Source: Amaranthus tricolor (taxonomy: Eukaryota; Streptophyta; Magnoliopsida; Caryophyllales; Amaranthaceae). From it: 64,000 nt of DNA. Made by a program: the position numbers and the translations under genes. Every line of letters begins with the position of its first letter. The first letter of the stretch is position 1. Shown here piece after piece: positions 33,169 through 43,948 of the stretch. A model generated the notes under the pieces. The model was not told the DNA's origin. It ran no database searches and saw nothing but the letters and a program-made list of their open reading frames with translations. The stretch lies in assembly GCF_026212465.1 (NCBI RefSeq), contig NC_080048.1, positions 27,325,420 through 27,389,419 of the forward strand, written 5' to 3'.

Positions 33169-34711
33169 TATTGGAAATATGATACAAATACAAATAAACA
33201 AACCGATTTGTATTTCCCTTGTGTGGATGGAAATGGAACTCCTTCTTTATAAATCACTAAATGGACACCATGAAGATAATGTTGCGACAATCAGAGAAGT
33301 CGCTCGGAAACTTGATATGAGTAGAAGGCGTTCATGCACTTTCCTATTGTGATATTTCTCCCACAAAAGGTGCTTGGGATGATAAAATGAAATTCACAAT
33401 GGGATATAATCTACACAACAAAATCCTAGCACAAGGAAATTGCAATAGTAAATACAAGTGTTGTAGTGAATTATGAACTTTGATGATATTAAGAGTTAAT
33501 TACTCTCTCAATATTATCTCATGAAAGGAAGAACAAGAATAAGAGTATTCTTAAGAGAGAAATAGAAGTGCTGTGATTGGTGTGATTTGAGTGCACATTT
33601 GATGAGGTGCATTCATGTGTGACCTTTGGGATGGAATCCCATGAATGTGTTAATGTGGGTGTATTAAGTTAAGTTTTGATGATTGATTTATGATGGTGAT
33701 TAAGTATGGATTAATAAGGTAATGAAGTGTGAGAGTTATGGAACTTAATGAAGAAGTGCAAAGGTTGAATCAAGATGCTCTACTATGCAAGTCGAGCAAT
33801 ACTGTCAGAAGCCTTCTGAAGGGCCGCTCGACCAGCTCGCTAGACCGAGCGAGCTTCAAGTTGGGTCGAGCGAGCAGACAGAATGCAGCAAGAAGCTTCC
33901 TGAAGTCCGCTCGACCAAGTCACTCGACCGAGCGAGCCTCTGCTTTGGTCGAGCGAAGTCTCTGATACTCTAGAATGTTGTTTTATGACTCTTCATGTAC
34001 TTAGAGATGTTTCATTATCATTTAAGCATAGCTTTAATGTACTTAATGTTACTTAGTATGATCTCTCCTATAAATAGAGAGCTCTCAATCACATTGAAAA
34101 CATCCACAAAATACACCCCAAGCCAAACACTAGCCTATATCTCTTCTCTATTGTAATTCTCCATATTTGAGAGTTCTTTGAACTCCTTTTGATAATATAA
34201 GAGATACTACACACCGGAGGACGTAGCCTTAGTTGGGTGAACCTCGTTAAATCTTTGTGTCGTTTTATTGCTTTATTTTCTCCTACAAACATCGATATTA
34301 TTGATAGCGTAATTTGTTTGTCACTAAAACTTCATACACTCGATCTTGGAAATATTGGAGTTTGAAACACATTGTTCGAACTCCAATATATCATCGTTTT
34401 GAAAGAGCTATGCATGCAACCTCTATTTATAGAGCTATGCATGAAACAATACCTCCTTTTGAAACAAAAGTGTTTCACCAAACAAAGCTTATGAATCAAA
34501 GTAATGTTTCACCAAGCAAGTAATGTTTCACCAAGCAAAGCTTATGAAACAAAGTAATGTTTCACCAAACAAAACTTATGAATCAAAGTAATGATTCATC
34601 AAATTCTTTGAGGCATTTAATTTGGACTTATAATATATTTATTTAGTCCCACTACTATACTAAGTATGTAGTATATACAAATCTAGGTCTATATACTCTA
34701 AATGTTTAACA
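33169..34711 (-). repeat. 5' LTR of the copia element, interrupted
   Basis: 33169-33564 and 34405-34711 match the 3' LTR at 5838-6545. The middle is replaced by inserted DNA, and about 35 bases of the LTR are lost at that point. The outer end reads TGTTAAACATTTAGAG on the minus strand at 34711. The segment around 34418-34530 has short duplications of the GTAATGTTTCACCAAGCAA word. Confidence 0.85.
33565..34404 (+). mobile_element. Solo-LTR-like insertion in the copia 5' LTR
   Basis: This 840-bp segment has no match in the partner LTR. It holds a TATA box (CCTATAAATAGAGAG at about 34068), then ACACCGGAGGACGTAGCC and GAACCTCGTTAAATCTTTG, words typical of the R/U5 part of plant copia LTRs. Two GC-rich blocks with GGTCGAGCGAGC/GCTCGACC repeats lie at 33820-33960, and an inverted repeat (ATATTGGAGTTTGAA / TTCGAACTCCAATAT) near its end at 34349-34390. 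No internal coding region is attached, so it is probably a solo LTR in + orientation. Clean ends and a duplication were not found. Confidence 0.65.
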
Positions 34712-34913
34712 GTTTCATATGCTGGATTGTCGGATGAGTATGCCTGGCGAGTATATGGATTCACAACAGGATAACAATGAGAAAATGAGGGTATAACTTA
34801 TCCGTAGAATATTAGTTGGTATATATCTACATGCAAAGAAAAGATAACAGTTGGACAGAAGAAACAAATCAATAAAGCACAATAAAACTCTAGTGTGAGA
34901 ATATTGAAATTAC

Positions 34914-35237
34914 CTGGAGAACATCATTGCATTCTTCAATTCAGCATGTGTTTGGAATACAATCAACTGTTGAACATGGTCAATGAATGAAGCATTCCAA
35001 TTTACCCAATTCCCAAAAAGGAAAACTGAGAAATTGAATCAAATTTTCTCAATATATATTCTAAAACCCAATAGTTATACACAAAAGTTGCTAAATTTAA
35101 GGTACCCAGAAAAACTAACAAACAAAAAACTTTAAAAAGTTGCTAAATTTAAGGTACCCAAAAAGAGAACCTGAGCTAAGATGAGCAACAAGGTGCCTAG
35201 TAGACTGAGTTTTTGGTGGCCAAAAATCTGTATCCAT
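34914..35237 (-). CDS. Two-exon fragment of an unrecognised host-like gene
   Basis: ATG at 35237 opens a 67-nt exon (MDTDFWPPKTQSTRHLVAHL). A 145-nt intron with GT (35170) and AG (35026) borders joins in phase to a 112-nt exon (35025-34914) encoding FGNWVNWNASFIDHVQQLIV and FQTHAELKNAMMFS, ending at CAG before GTAATT. A possible further exon, PVVNPYTRQAYSSDNPAYET, lies at about 34712-34775 and runs straight into the copia LTR. I do not recognise the protein. The in-phase splice and good codons argue that it is, or was, a real gene whose 3' part was displaced by the copia insertion. The piece could also be a pseudogene fragment. Confidence 0.45.
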
Positions 35238-35239
35238 TA

Positions 35240-36204
35240 CTTCTGCTTCTACTTCAACGGGAATTGAACTCAAAAATAGAAAACCCTAATGTGCAACGGG
35301 TTTGAAAAATCCTTCTATATTTCATTATAATGGATGAATTTCCCATTGAACATTAAAAAACAAATCCCTTGTAAATGATAACAATCTAAATAAAACAAAT
35401 TCATGAACGAGGCTAGAATAAAACAAATATAAAAACGAGCAAAAATACGCAATAATTGTGAAGGTTAGATTTAGTTTACATTTTTTCAAACTTTTAGAGC
35501 CTAACAATAATTAAACTAAAATAAGAGATATGTAAACTAATACAAATTAATATATGTGGCCTTTGCACATTCCAAAAGCAGTTCAACAATTCTAGACAAA
35601 ATTTGGTGGCAACAACTATAAGTGGAAGTTGTTGAAGAAGCCAAAAAAAATAGTTACATATAGCTTGGATTTCTAGAAAATTGAAATTAACATGTTGCTA
35701 TTCATAGAAAATTAAAGTTTCATAGAAAATTGAAGTTTCATGGACATGGACTGGACAACAAGACTCAGTTCCAAAGTACACAAATTGGATAATGGAATAA
35801 TTTGAAAGTCGAATAATTGGATTTCTAAACCACATCAAAACCCCTATTGCATTGTGAGATAATGGAATGTGGATATATAAAGAAATCTGTTAGACACCTT
35901 CACTTCAACTTGCAAAATTTATGAGGTCATAATTGTCATGTCCACTTCATCTAAAAAACACAAAGATCTAACTCTAAAAATGGCATGTCAGAGATTGACA
36001 TCAGACATTAACTTGGTACCAAATACAAAATATTAATTACCACCTTATATTTTAATTATGATATTCATAATGTGTCCATGGTTTTTCTATGAGCCGGATA
36101 CACTGGGTAGGATGATGATGATATTCATAATGTGTGAGATAAATAATCATCTGTAGGACCCAATAATCATGATATTCATGAAGATATTCATATTTTAGCA
36201 GCTG
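35240..36204. other. AT-rich DNA without recognised features
   Basis: No gene is seen. A duplicated word ATGATATTCATAATGTGT occurs at about 36058 and 36118, close to the start of the MULE remnant, and may mark where that remnant was truncated. Confidence 0.4.
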
Positions 36205-36285
36205 GATTTTGCTTTGGAATAGACTATACGGGCCACGACTACCACAATATAATAACACCGTTGAAGATGCTGTAAATTTGGATAG

Positions 36286-36430
36286 TTCATAGTGTAACAC
36301 ATTGTGTAAATCATTATTTAGTTTAAGTACACATGTTGATGAGATTCAATTTGTAGATAGTCCATATTGTAACATATTGTGTAAATCATTATTTAGTTTA
36401 CCTATACATGTAGATGGGATTAATTACGTG
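36286..36430. repeat. Tandem duplication of about 75 bp after the OTU stop
   Basis: The word AACA(C/T)ATTGTGTAAATCATTATTTAGTTTA occurs at about 36296 and 36371, with matching flanks. The complete copy (46800-46900) has only one diverged version. Confidence 0.6.
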
Positions 36431-36543
36431 GATGGAATTCAATATGTAAAGTAATGATGTCAATTAATAAAAGCATTGTTGTAAACTAATTTAAATACAA
36501 TGTAAAAAACATTGATGTAAATAAATAAAAGCATAAATGTAAA

Positions 36544-38640
36544 TTAGTTTTCAATTACAAAAACCAACAGTCTATAAAGGGTCATGCCCCTTAAAAGCTT
36601 GTCATTCGAAAAATAAATCTCTAACACACCAAGGTATACATCTAAAGCATGTCTTTCCCGGGAGGTCATTTCCGCAACAGGAGGCAGTCTCACCAATGGA
36701 GCGATTCGACTTGGCCATTCATTTAGAAACTGTAAAAAAAAAACACAAAAACGGTGTGAACAAGATATTAAATAGCATCTAAATAACACAAAGACATAAG
36801 AGGTAACAAATAAATTTAAAAAAAAAACGTATTCCACTCTGCTTTCAGCTGGACCAAAACCTGCACTCGGTCCTTCCTTGGGGACAACGTATGGGTGGGA
36901 GCAGACTCTAAACCAGTCAATGTAACTAAGATCAACCTCTGATGGAACAGATGCCCGACGAAGTGCCTGATCAACAAGGCGAGTACAATAGGGAAACCTA
37001 CTCCATGCCTCCGTGTAAATAGGTGAAGAAGCAAAGGTCACGAAATAGGTACCGTGTGCTGGTCGTAGGGCCTGGGTTGGTCTTATAAGAGGGGGAGAAT
37101 AGCCTGCACAAAGCCGACATGTCGCACTGTCCTCTCCGGCAAATACAACTTGACGATATCAAAGCAAGTGATACCCCCGATGTAGTTGGTGCATGGGTTC
37201 TCATTTAGCAATGCCCTTGGAGAAGTCATGTACAGAGTCCGTTCCACCTGCATACAAGCAAAGTTAATACATAAAAATAATCTAAAATTAAAATAACATG
37301 AATAACAAAGTGTGATGTGATATATAATACCTGAGTTTCCGTCATGCAGTCCAATATACTCATACAGTCCCTCAGCCTATTGATCTCACGACCTGGCTTG
37401 AGCGTGGACCACATCTCCGCCCTAGTCTTATTAGGCACATTTGCTTGGCGAAGATGAGGGAGGAAAGCTGGAAAGTACCCGTAAATCTATGTCTGAAGCA
37501 ATGTCAGGCAACCAGTAATGGTCTTACAACCAACCCTAGATGCCATTTTCAGTTGCCGATACATGTAGGCCAGCGTCACCGCACCCTAGGCGATCTCATC
37601 CTAATCGACGTTGACTGTAAGTATCGGGTAAGGTCACATGCCGGTTGTGGTCTTATACGCCAGCAGTGTAGAGCCAACAATAGCAATGTGATAGACTGTC
37701 GACTGGGTATCCATAGCCTGGGACCGATAGCACAACTACATAACTTCAGCAACGTTGATGCAACCTGCCTTGAATATCCCTTTCCGTCGTAGCTCAGCCA
37801 TGGGCTCCCCGAACAGACCAGCAACAGTGAGCTTCCACTCCCCCTCAGCATGTTCAGCCGGTAGTGAACCTTCAATACCAATTCCCAATATGCGTTGCAC
37901 GTCGTACAACATAATCGTCATCTCCCGTCATGGCATGTGGAAGGTGTTCGTATCCGGATGCCACCTCTCCACGAAGGCCAATATCAAAGCACAGTCAATG
38001 TGCTGGTGCATAATATAGGGTAGCCGGCTGAGGGGAGTGGCAGGTAGAACATCATAAAGTGCATCAGACATATCCCGCAGTCCGATGATCGCCTCTAACG
38101 GCGTCTTTCTACTACGACACTCCAGAACCAGAGGCGTATGCTCAGAGCCGTCAAAAATAACTTTGGCTATGTGCCCGCCAAGCTGGGTATCAGGCGTGTA
38201 TTTGTGGGCCCCCCGGGATGGGGTGATATGACCAACCAGTCCGTTCTAGTGGACTGTGAGCGCCTGCTCCCCCGTAGCGACTCATTATCAACGTGACTAT
38301 GTCCGGCACGCTCAGATGCGCCTGAAGAACTAGGGCCGGCACGTGCAAATTTACCGTCGGGCCCCCAGACAACAGTCCAGTCCACTGGACGAACAACATC
38401 GCCTTGGTACTCAACATCATCAGCATCATCATCATCACTAGAAACCCCCCCCCCCCCCCCCCCCCCAACTACTCTAGAGGCTGCTAGCCTGGTCATCAAA
38501 CCGAGTGCGCACTTGGTGCAGCGTACTCGACCGTTGGGCTTCACTGTGTCTGGCAGCCTCTTCCTGCCTAACCCTCCTAGCAGAACCCGATACCCCCCTT
38601 TCATGAGGGTCCCCTCTAAGCAGAGTAGGCCTAGAACTAT
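36544..38640 (-). pseudogene. Plant mobile domain (PMD) protein of the truncated MULE, frameshifted
   Basis: The minus strand carries fragments in several frames: HDVQRILGI-type YDVQRILGIGIEGSLPAEHA (about 37880), FGEPMAELRRKGIFKAGCIN, an N-terminal DDDDADDVEYQGDVVRPVDW (about 38420), and a last exon with FASSPIYTEAWSRFPYCTRL and DWFRVCSHPYVVPKEGPSAG. They follow the better preserved PMD gene at 47316-49126 in order and spacing. The PMD (aminotransferase-like) domain occurs in host MAIN-type silencing proteins and in many plant transposons. Frame shifts occur in the middle region, and a run of 22 C at 38445-38466 replaces a shorter tract. It is not functional. Confidence 0.75.
38445..38466 (+). 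repeat. Homopolymer run of 22 C
   Basis: Uninterrupted C(22) within the PMD pseudogene (poly-Gly on the minus strand). The related copy at about 48893 has CACCCC instead. Confidence 0.9.
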
Positions 38641-38909
38641 TTCCGCTCAACAAGTTTCTAAAAAAACCCTTTCCTTTCCCGTGAGTACCAGCCGTTTACT
38701 ACAATTTTGATAATTTAATTAACTATTATTAATAAATATAAATATTCAAACGTTACGTTAAATTAACCACATGAACAAAAGACAATAATTAATTAACATA
38801 TTAAACAACTCATTATCAACAAATATAATTTAACAACAACAATATTTAACTAATCATTATCAACAAATATAATTTAACAAAATATTAATTATTATTATTA
38901 TTATTATTA

Positions 38910-38944
<35 letters not shown>

Positions 38945-38964
38945 GTTGTTGTTGTTGTTGTTGT

Positions 38965-40147
38965 TGTTGGCCTCTTAGGTTTTGATGATGACTTCACTTT
39001 TAAATAAACAAATATGTTTTAGAGATTGCTTTGTAGGTGAATATCCGATTTTGTTAAAATCGTTGATGGAGCCTATGACTTGGTTCATGGAAGTTGTACG
39101 TGTCTTAGAATATCCAAGAAGTTAGATAAATGCTTAGGATGTTAAAAGTAGACAGGCGGTCTACTGTTCCCAAATTTGACAATCTGACAGAAGTTGTAGA
39201 TAGAGACAGTACACTGTTCCCACGTCGCAGGTCTGGAGAAAACATCGGCTGAAAGTTTGCAAATAATTTATTTTTTGTTTTTAAGTTGATGTAACGGTTA
39301 AGAGTTAAATTAATTGCTTAATTTAAATTAATAAGTTGGTTGGCAAAACTTTTTTTTAGGTTATCTAAAAATAGCCTAAGATTTATTCTTTTTGAGAAAA
39401 GATCTCCTTTTAATTAGGATTCTTTGTTTTAACTCCTATGCTATTTTTAGCTTGAAGGAACCGTTTTCCATTCTTAGCAAATGGTAACCGGATTCTATTT
39501 TTGGCATTCCACTACCTTTTCTTTTAAGAACATGTAAGTTAGTGGTAGTTATGCCTAAGGTAATTGACGGTTGTTCCCACTATAAATAGGAGGGACTATG
39601 CTCAAATCGAAAAGCATCCGAGAGTGTCCATAAAGGGAGATCTATTAAGAAAAATATTTTCAGCTATCCCATGCCAATTAATTTATTATATTTTTCTTAA
39701 AGAAACTATTTAATTTTTATCCTCTTGAGAATTTGGTCTTGTAAGGGTATTTGTGTGTTTTGTTGTAACTAGACTTAAGGGAAGTCTAGGGAATATGGAA
39801 GCTTCAAGAGAAGCGTGAGAAGAGAAAGAGAAGGAGAAAGAGAAGAGAAAGAGAAATAGGCCTAGAATAGAGAAGCTTCAAGTGAAGCAAATTGTTTTAT
39901 GTGATTGTAATTGATTGCCTAAAACATAGTGAGAATTTTGAAATCCCGGGGGGTCGTGGTTTTTCATTCTTATTAGGCCAATAAGGTTTCCACGTAAAAT
40001 CTATGTCTCCTTTTATCTTTTTCATTTTAAGTTTAAGTTTTATTTTATTGTGATAATTCCGCAAAATTAGGGGCAAAAATCTTAAACTTAATACACAACA
40101 ATTCACCCCCCTCTTGTTGCATTCGATCATCTATTTGTATTTCTACA
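38965..40147 (+). mobile_element. Solo LTR (Ty1/copia type) inside the trinucleotide array
   Basis: A 1.18-kb segment from TGTTGGCCTCTTAGG to TTTCTACA interrupts an ATT array and has no counterpart in the sister element. It contains a TATA box (TATAAATAGG at 39581), a purine-rich AGAGAAAGAGAAGG block (about 39815-39860), GGGGGGTCGTGGTTTTTC (about 39948), a word common in the U5 part of plant copia LTRs, and TTCACCCCCCTCTTG near the end. No interior or second LTR follows. The target duplication cannot be told apart from the ATT repeat. Confidence 0.72.
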
Positions 40148-40239
<92 letters not shown>

Positions 40240-40306
40240 CATTATTATTATAATTATTATTGTAATTAATTTTCTAAATTAACAATAATAATAATAATAT
40301 TAATAA

Positions 40307-40396
<90 letters not shown>

Positions 40397-40430
40397 TAAC
40401 AATAACAATAATTAAAACAAAAATAAAAAT

Positions 40431-40485
<55 letters not shown>

Positions 40486-40516
40486 GAACAATCAAAATAA
40501 TAATAATAATGATAAC

Positions 40517-40609
<93 letters not shown>

Positions 40610-40634
40610 TAATAAATAATAATAATAAATAATA

Positions 40635-40695
<61 letters not shown>
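40148..40695. repeat. Long ATT/AAT microsatellite in two opposite orientations
   Basis: About 110 bases of (ATT)n are followed after a short spacer (40255-40280) by about 400 bases of (AAT)n with CAA and AAAT interruptions. Because one block is the complement of the other, the strand could fold back on itself. Long Leu, Tyr or Ile frames here are artefacts of the repeat. Confidence 0.95.
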
Positions 40696-40698
<3 letters not shown>

Positions 40699-40749
40699 TA
40701 AAAATAATTATTTTCCTTTTTTTTATTTAAAATAATACAATTCGAATAA

Positions 40750-40961
40750 AAATTACATCGATTATTTGTTTGCGGATTGAATTCCTTAGCTTTTGCTCCA
40801 AAAATTTTATGTTGTAATTTTATTTTTTAAGTGTGATAAAGGTGTTATTAAGTGAGTTTAGAGTATATAAAAGAAATTTTATGTCCAGGGGCAAAATCGT
40901 AATTTCATTAAAGTGGTGGTGATAAAATGAATAAGAGTGGCGATATTTAAGGATTGGGTAA
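40750..40961 (-). repeat. Right terminal repeat of the truncated MULE
   Basis: It matches 50395-50620 of the complete element (TTGTTTGCGGATTGAA, GGCAAAATCGTAATTTC, GTGGCGATATTTAAGGATTGG). Confidence 0.85.
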
Positions 40962-41141
40962 ACAATATTGTGAATAATACAACTCCTGTAGCATCACTAC
41001 ATTAATATTAGAAAACTAGCTAGTTGCTTATGTGTCATCACTTGAAGTAATTTGATGATGTGGAATCGCATTAGGATTTCTTTTTTTTTTTTATAAAAAA
41101 AACAATGTTAGAAATTTGTAAATTACATGCTCCAACTTGAG

Positions 41142-41805
41142 GGTAAAGGCAAAACTTTGTTAGGGCGGGTAGGGGCTTTGCCCCTCTGTGATTTTCGGCA
41201 ATTTTTATTTAATATACAATTATCATTTTATATCTTTTATAATTCTTGGCCAACAAATAAATGCAACACAATTAAAGGAAGAGAGTAATTGAACAAAATA
41301 AAAAAAAATCTAATAAGTAATAATGGAATATCAAATTAGGGATAAAATTATCATTTAACAACTGAAAAAAAAGAAGGCGATTGGGAGAAATCGACAAAAT
41401 AAAAAAATTAAGCTTACCATCCTTAATTGAAGGATATAGGTTTAATTGAATTTTCTTATCTTTATTTTAATAATTAGTTTGAATTAGTGAATACTTGAAT
41501 CTTGAAAACTCATGCAATAAAACAATCAATTATGAAGATGGTAAAGAAAAGACTTCGTAACTAAATGAGCGATGATTTTCTTTCTAATAGTTTAGTAATA
41601 TACATTTAGAGACAAATATCAAAGACATATAGTATCAATGAGATTATAGATAATTTAAATGTTATATGGCTAAAGAGCGTAGAGTTTTACTTTGATTCAA
41701 ATTTACGTTATAATTTTTGTTTGTATAGATTGACTATATATTAATGTCATTCAATTTTTTTTTTCTAACTCCACCCCTTTAAATTTTTGTTCAAGTTTCG
41801 CCACT
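41142..41805. mobile_element. Small hAT-like non-autonomous element
   Basis: The word ACTTGAG flanks both ends (41135-41141 and 41806-41812), a 7-bp (possibly 8-bp) duplication. The ends GGTAAAGGCAAAACTTTG and, inverted, AGTGGCGAAACTTGAAC are imperfect inverted repeats. GGGGCTTTGCCCC near the left end is a word seen in widespread small plant elements. No coding frame is present. The superfamily assignment is tentative. Confidence 0.6.
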
Positions 41806-41812
41806 ACTTGAG

Positions 41813-43073
41813 AGGGAGTTAGATAGTGGGTAAGAGTGCATAGTTAATGATATATAAATACTTCCTCGGTTTTCATAATCAAATATGATTTATAAATTTT
41901 AATGTCAAACTTTGACTATGATTTCTCATTGATTTATATAAAAAAAATTCCAACCCCTTTTTACTCTAAAACCTATTACAAATGAGAGAGTTAGATGAAT
42001 TAAGTTTACAACACTTTTTGATATTACAACTCAATGTAAGTAGAAAGCTAGATTATTTATATGTTACAAAAACTTAATTCTTGAATGAATCCTCTTATAT
42101 ATATGTTACGCCTCCAACATAGCCGTTAAAACAATTGAAACTTCATTCCTTGATTTTCACCAAATGGTTATGCTGAACTAGTCATCAAAGTCTTGGACAA
42201 GTAAAACTGACGCTCCACCTTGACTTGTTCAACACACACGTTTTTGTTGTTATTTTTAGCCTTTTCAAATCTTTGAGATCCTGCCACGTTAGTACTCATG
42301 CCAAGTATTGAATATTGATTAATTCAAACAAAACAACCGAAATACATAAGCCACGAATTATTCTTAGATTTTAGATTCATTTGAATTATTCTCCCTATAT
42401 TTTAGGTGAACTAAAAAATAACTCCATATTTATAGGAAAACCTAAAATTAGTATAATCTTGTTTACTAAGTAAATTACTTATTTAATTTTTCAATTTATA
42501 AATCGTGTAATTGGACTTAGTAAATTACTTATTAAGTCATAAGCTTTACTTAGTCTTATCTTATAAAAACGTTAAACTTAAGTCAACCTATTTAAATCTT
42601 ATTTCACATATATTTGGACTTAAATTATCTATCAATTAAACACTTTATATTCAATATGATTTTGAACCTATTTAAACAATTAAATATGATTACTTAATCT
42701 ATTTGTTTAATGTTATATGTGTTTTGATGATCACTCAGAGAAGTTGAGTCTTCGTCAAATCTACAAAATCAAATTCAAAAGGAGGAAATGAATGGCGAAA
42801 ACAAAATACTTTGAGAACACAAAAGTAGGATGAAGGGAGTGATAAAAATTACCCAGTTGGAACGATTTTGCTGAATGAACAAGAAGATCAGATTGAGAGC
42901 AAATTCGGAAATGGCATGTTGAAAGCAAAAGGAGGAGAGAGTGAGGAACGGTGCAACAGAAAAAGCTCGCGGAACGGTGGAATTAGTGTTCATGATGAAC
43001 AATTTTCTTATCTTGCAAATATATTATAGTTAGAGGAAAAAGCTTATTTTTATTTCTCTTAAATCTACGGTAG
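41813..43073. other. AT-rich DNA, no gene recognised
   Basis: No coding or RNA gene is supported. A word ATACTTCCTCGGTTTTCATA at 41858 resembles one end of Stowaway-like MITEs, but a partner end was not found. The flank immediately left of 43085 carries the target duplication of the next element. Confidence 0.35.
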
Positions 43074-43440
43074 TTTTATCAAAGGAGTTACAAAATTTCG
43101 CCACTCCTTTTTATTTTATCGCCACTCCTCTTGAAATTACGTATTTGCCCCTAAAGTTTAAAAAATTATAAAATTGCCACTGGACTTAAAACTTAATTAA
43201 TAAATGTAAATCACACTTAATAACACTATTAACACTTTAATCCGGTAGATTTGTCTATATATATCGAATTCTCAGACTCGTATGAAGTACGAATTCAAAC
43301 ACGGTACTATTTCTTCAAAAACTCTTAAACAAGCTGTTACCTGTAATCAGTTAGCTATGACTAACGAAAGCGACAATGAATCGGATGCAGTATGTAAATT
43401 TTTCGATTTAAATCGTTGGAAATTTTTTTTAAAAAAAATT

Positions 43441-43566
43441 AAATCGCACAAAACTAGACGACTGAACCATGGTTTAGTCGCACAAAACTGGGTGATTGGA
43501 CCATGGTTCAGTTGCACAAAACTGGGCGACTGAACCATGGTCCAGTCGCCCAGTTTTGTGCGATTT
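43441..43566. repeat. Palindrome cluster near the left end of the OTU/PMD MULE
   Basis: 43441-43480 and 43527-43566 are inverted copies with few mismatches (AAATCGCACAAAACT... / ...AGTTTTGTGCGATTT). Inside, the unit GACTGAACCATGGTTCAGTC, itself a palindrome, occurs about three times with variation. Confidence 0.85.
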
Positions 43567-43599
43567 GCTTTTTTTTTTTAAATTATTTATTTATTTATT

Positions 43600-43612
43600 T
43601 ACGTTGTTGTTG

Positions 43613-43671
<59 letters not shown>

Positions 43672-43718
43672 GTTGTTGTTGTTGTTGTTGTTGTCATTAT
43701 TAATTTTACTTTTCGTAA

Positions 43719-43763
<45 letters not shown>

Positions 43764-43785
43764 GTTGTTGTTGTCGTTGTTGTTG

Positions 43786-43845
<60 letters not shown>
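43600..43845 (+). repeat. (ATT)n/(GTT)n microsatellite, left side
   Basis: About 245 bases of GTT and ATT triplets, interrupted at 43697-43730. The right side of the element has the complementary AAT form. Confidence 0.95.
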
Positions 43846-43847
<2 letters not shown>

Positions 43848-43948
43848 TCTTTTTTTTTTTGTATTAGTATTTTTATTAATTTTTGTTATAATTATTATTT
43901 AAATTTTCGTCATTAATGTAATTAATTTATATTATTTTTATTTCAAAT

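Larger units (their letters stand above)
5838..34711 (-). mobile_element. Ty1/copia LTR retrotransposon on the minus strand, broken up by nested insertions
   Basis: Two long terminal repeats (5838-6545 and 33169-34711) flank pieces of a copia polyprotein reading on the minus strand: reverse transcriptase at 30300-31130, its C-terminus plus the start of RNase H at 18243-18527, and RNase H at 7100-7437. The pieces join in order if the two Ty3/gypsy elements between them (7438-18242 and 18534-30293) are removed. The outer flanks read GTTTT (5833-5837) and GTTTC (34712-34716), a possible imperfect 5-bp duplication. Gag, protease and integrase are not recognisable: the stretch where they belong (31131-33168) is AT-rich non-coding DNA. 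It is the oldest layer of this part of the window because everything else is inserted in it. Confidence 0.88.
36205..40961. mobile_element. Left-truncated MULE of the OTU/PMD type
   Basis: From 36205 (GGAATAGACTATACGGGCCA) the sequence follows the complete element at 46736 onward: the last codons of the OTU frame, the minus-strand PMD gene, the trinucleotide arrays and the right terminal repeat ending TTTAAGGATTGG at 40961. The transposase and left end are missing. A solo LTR (38965-40147) was inserted in its array. It shows that the transposase/OTU/PMD arrangement is a family rather than a single accident. Confidence 0.88.

Noticed and set aside
33007..33201. Possible copia gag start on the minus strand (MTSVKDLAKIFHQ)
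   Set aside because: No gag motif is present, and the frame runs into the LTR; it is more likely chance in AT-rich DNA.
33729..33973. ORFs of 62-78 codons in the solo-LTR-like insertion
   Set aside because: They lie in the GC-rich repeat blocks upstream of the TATA box and show no domain; two frames are open because of the repeat.
37445..38018. Plus-strand ORFs opposite the PMD gene
   Set aside because: They are complements of the PMD reading frames at 36544-38640; the same shadows occur at 48101-48679.
40045..40700. Long frames of poly-Ile, poly-Leu, poly-Tyr or poly-Asn
   Set aside because: They are direct translations of ATT/AAT arrays, as are similar frames at 43496-43846 and 49400-49612; no gene features.
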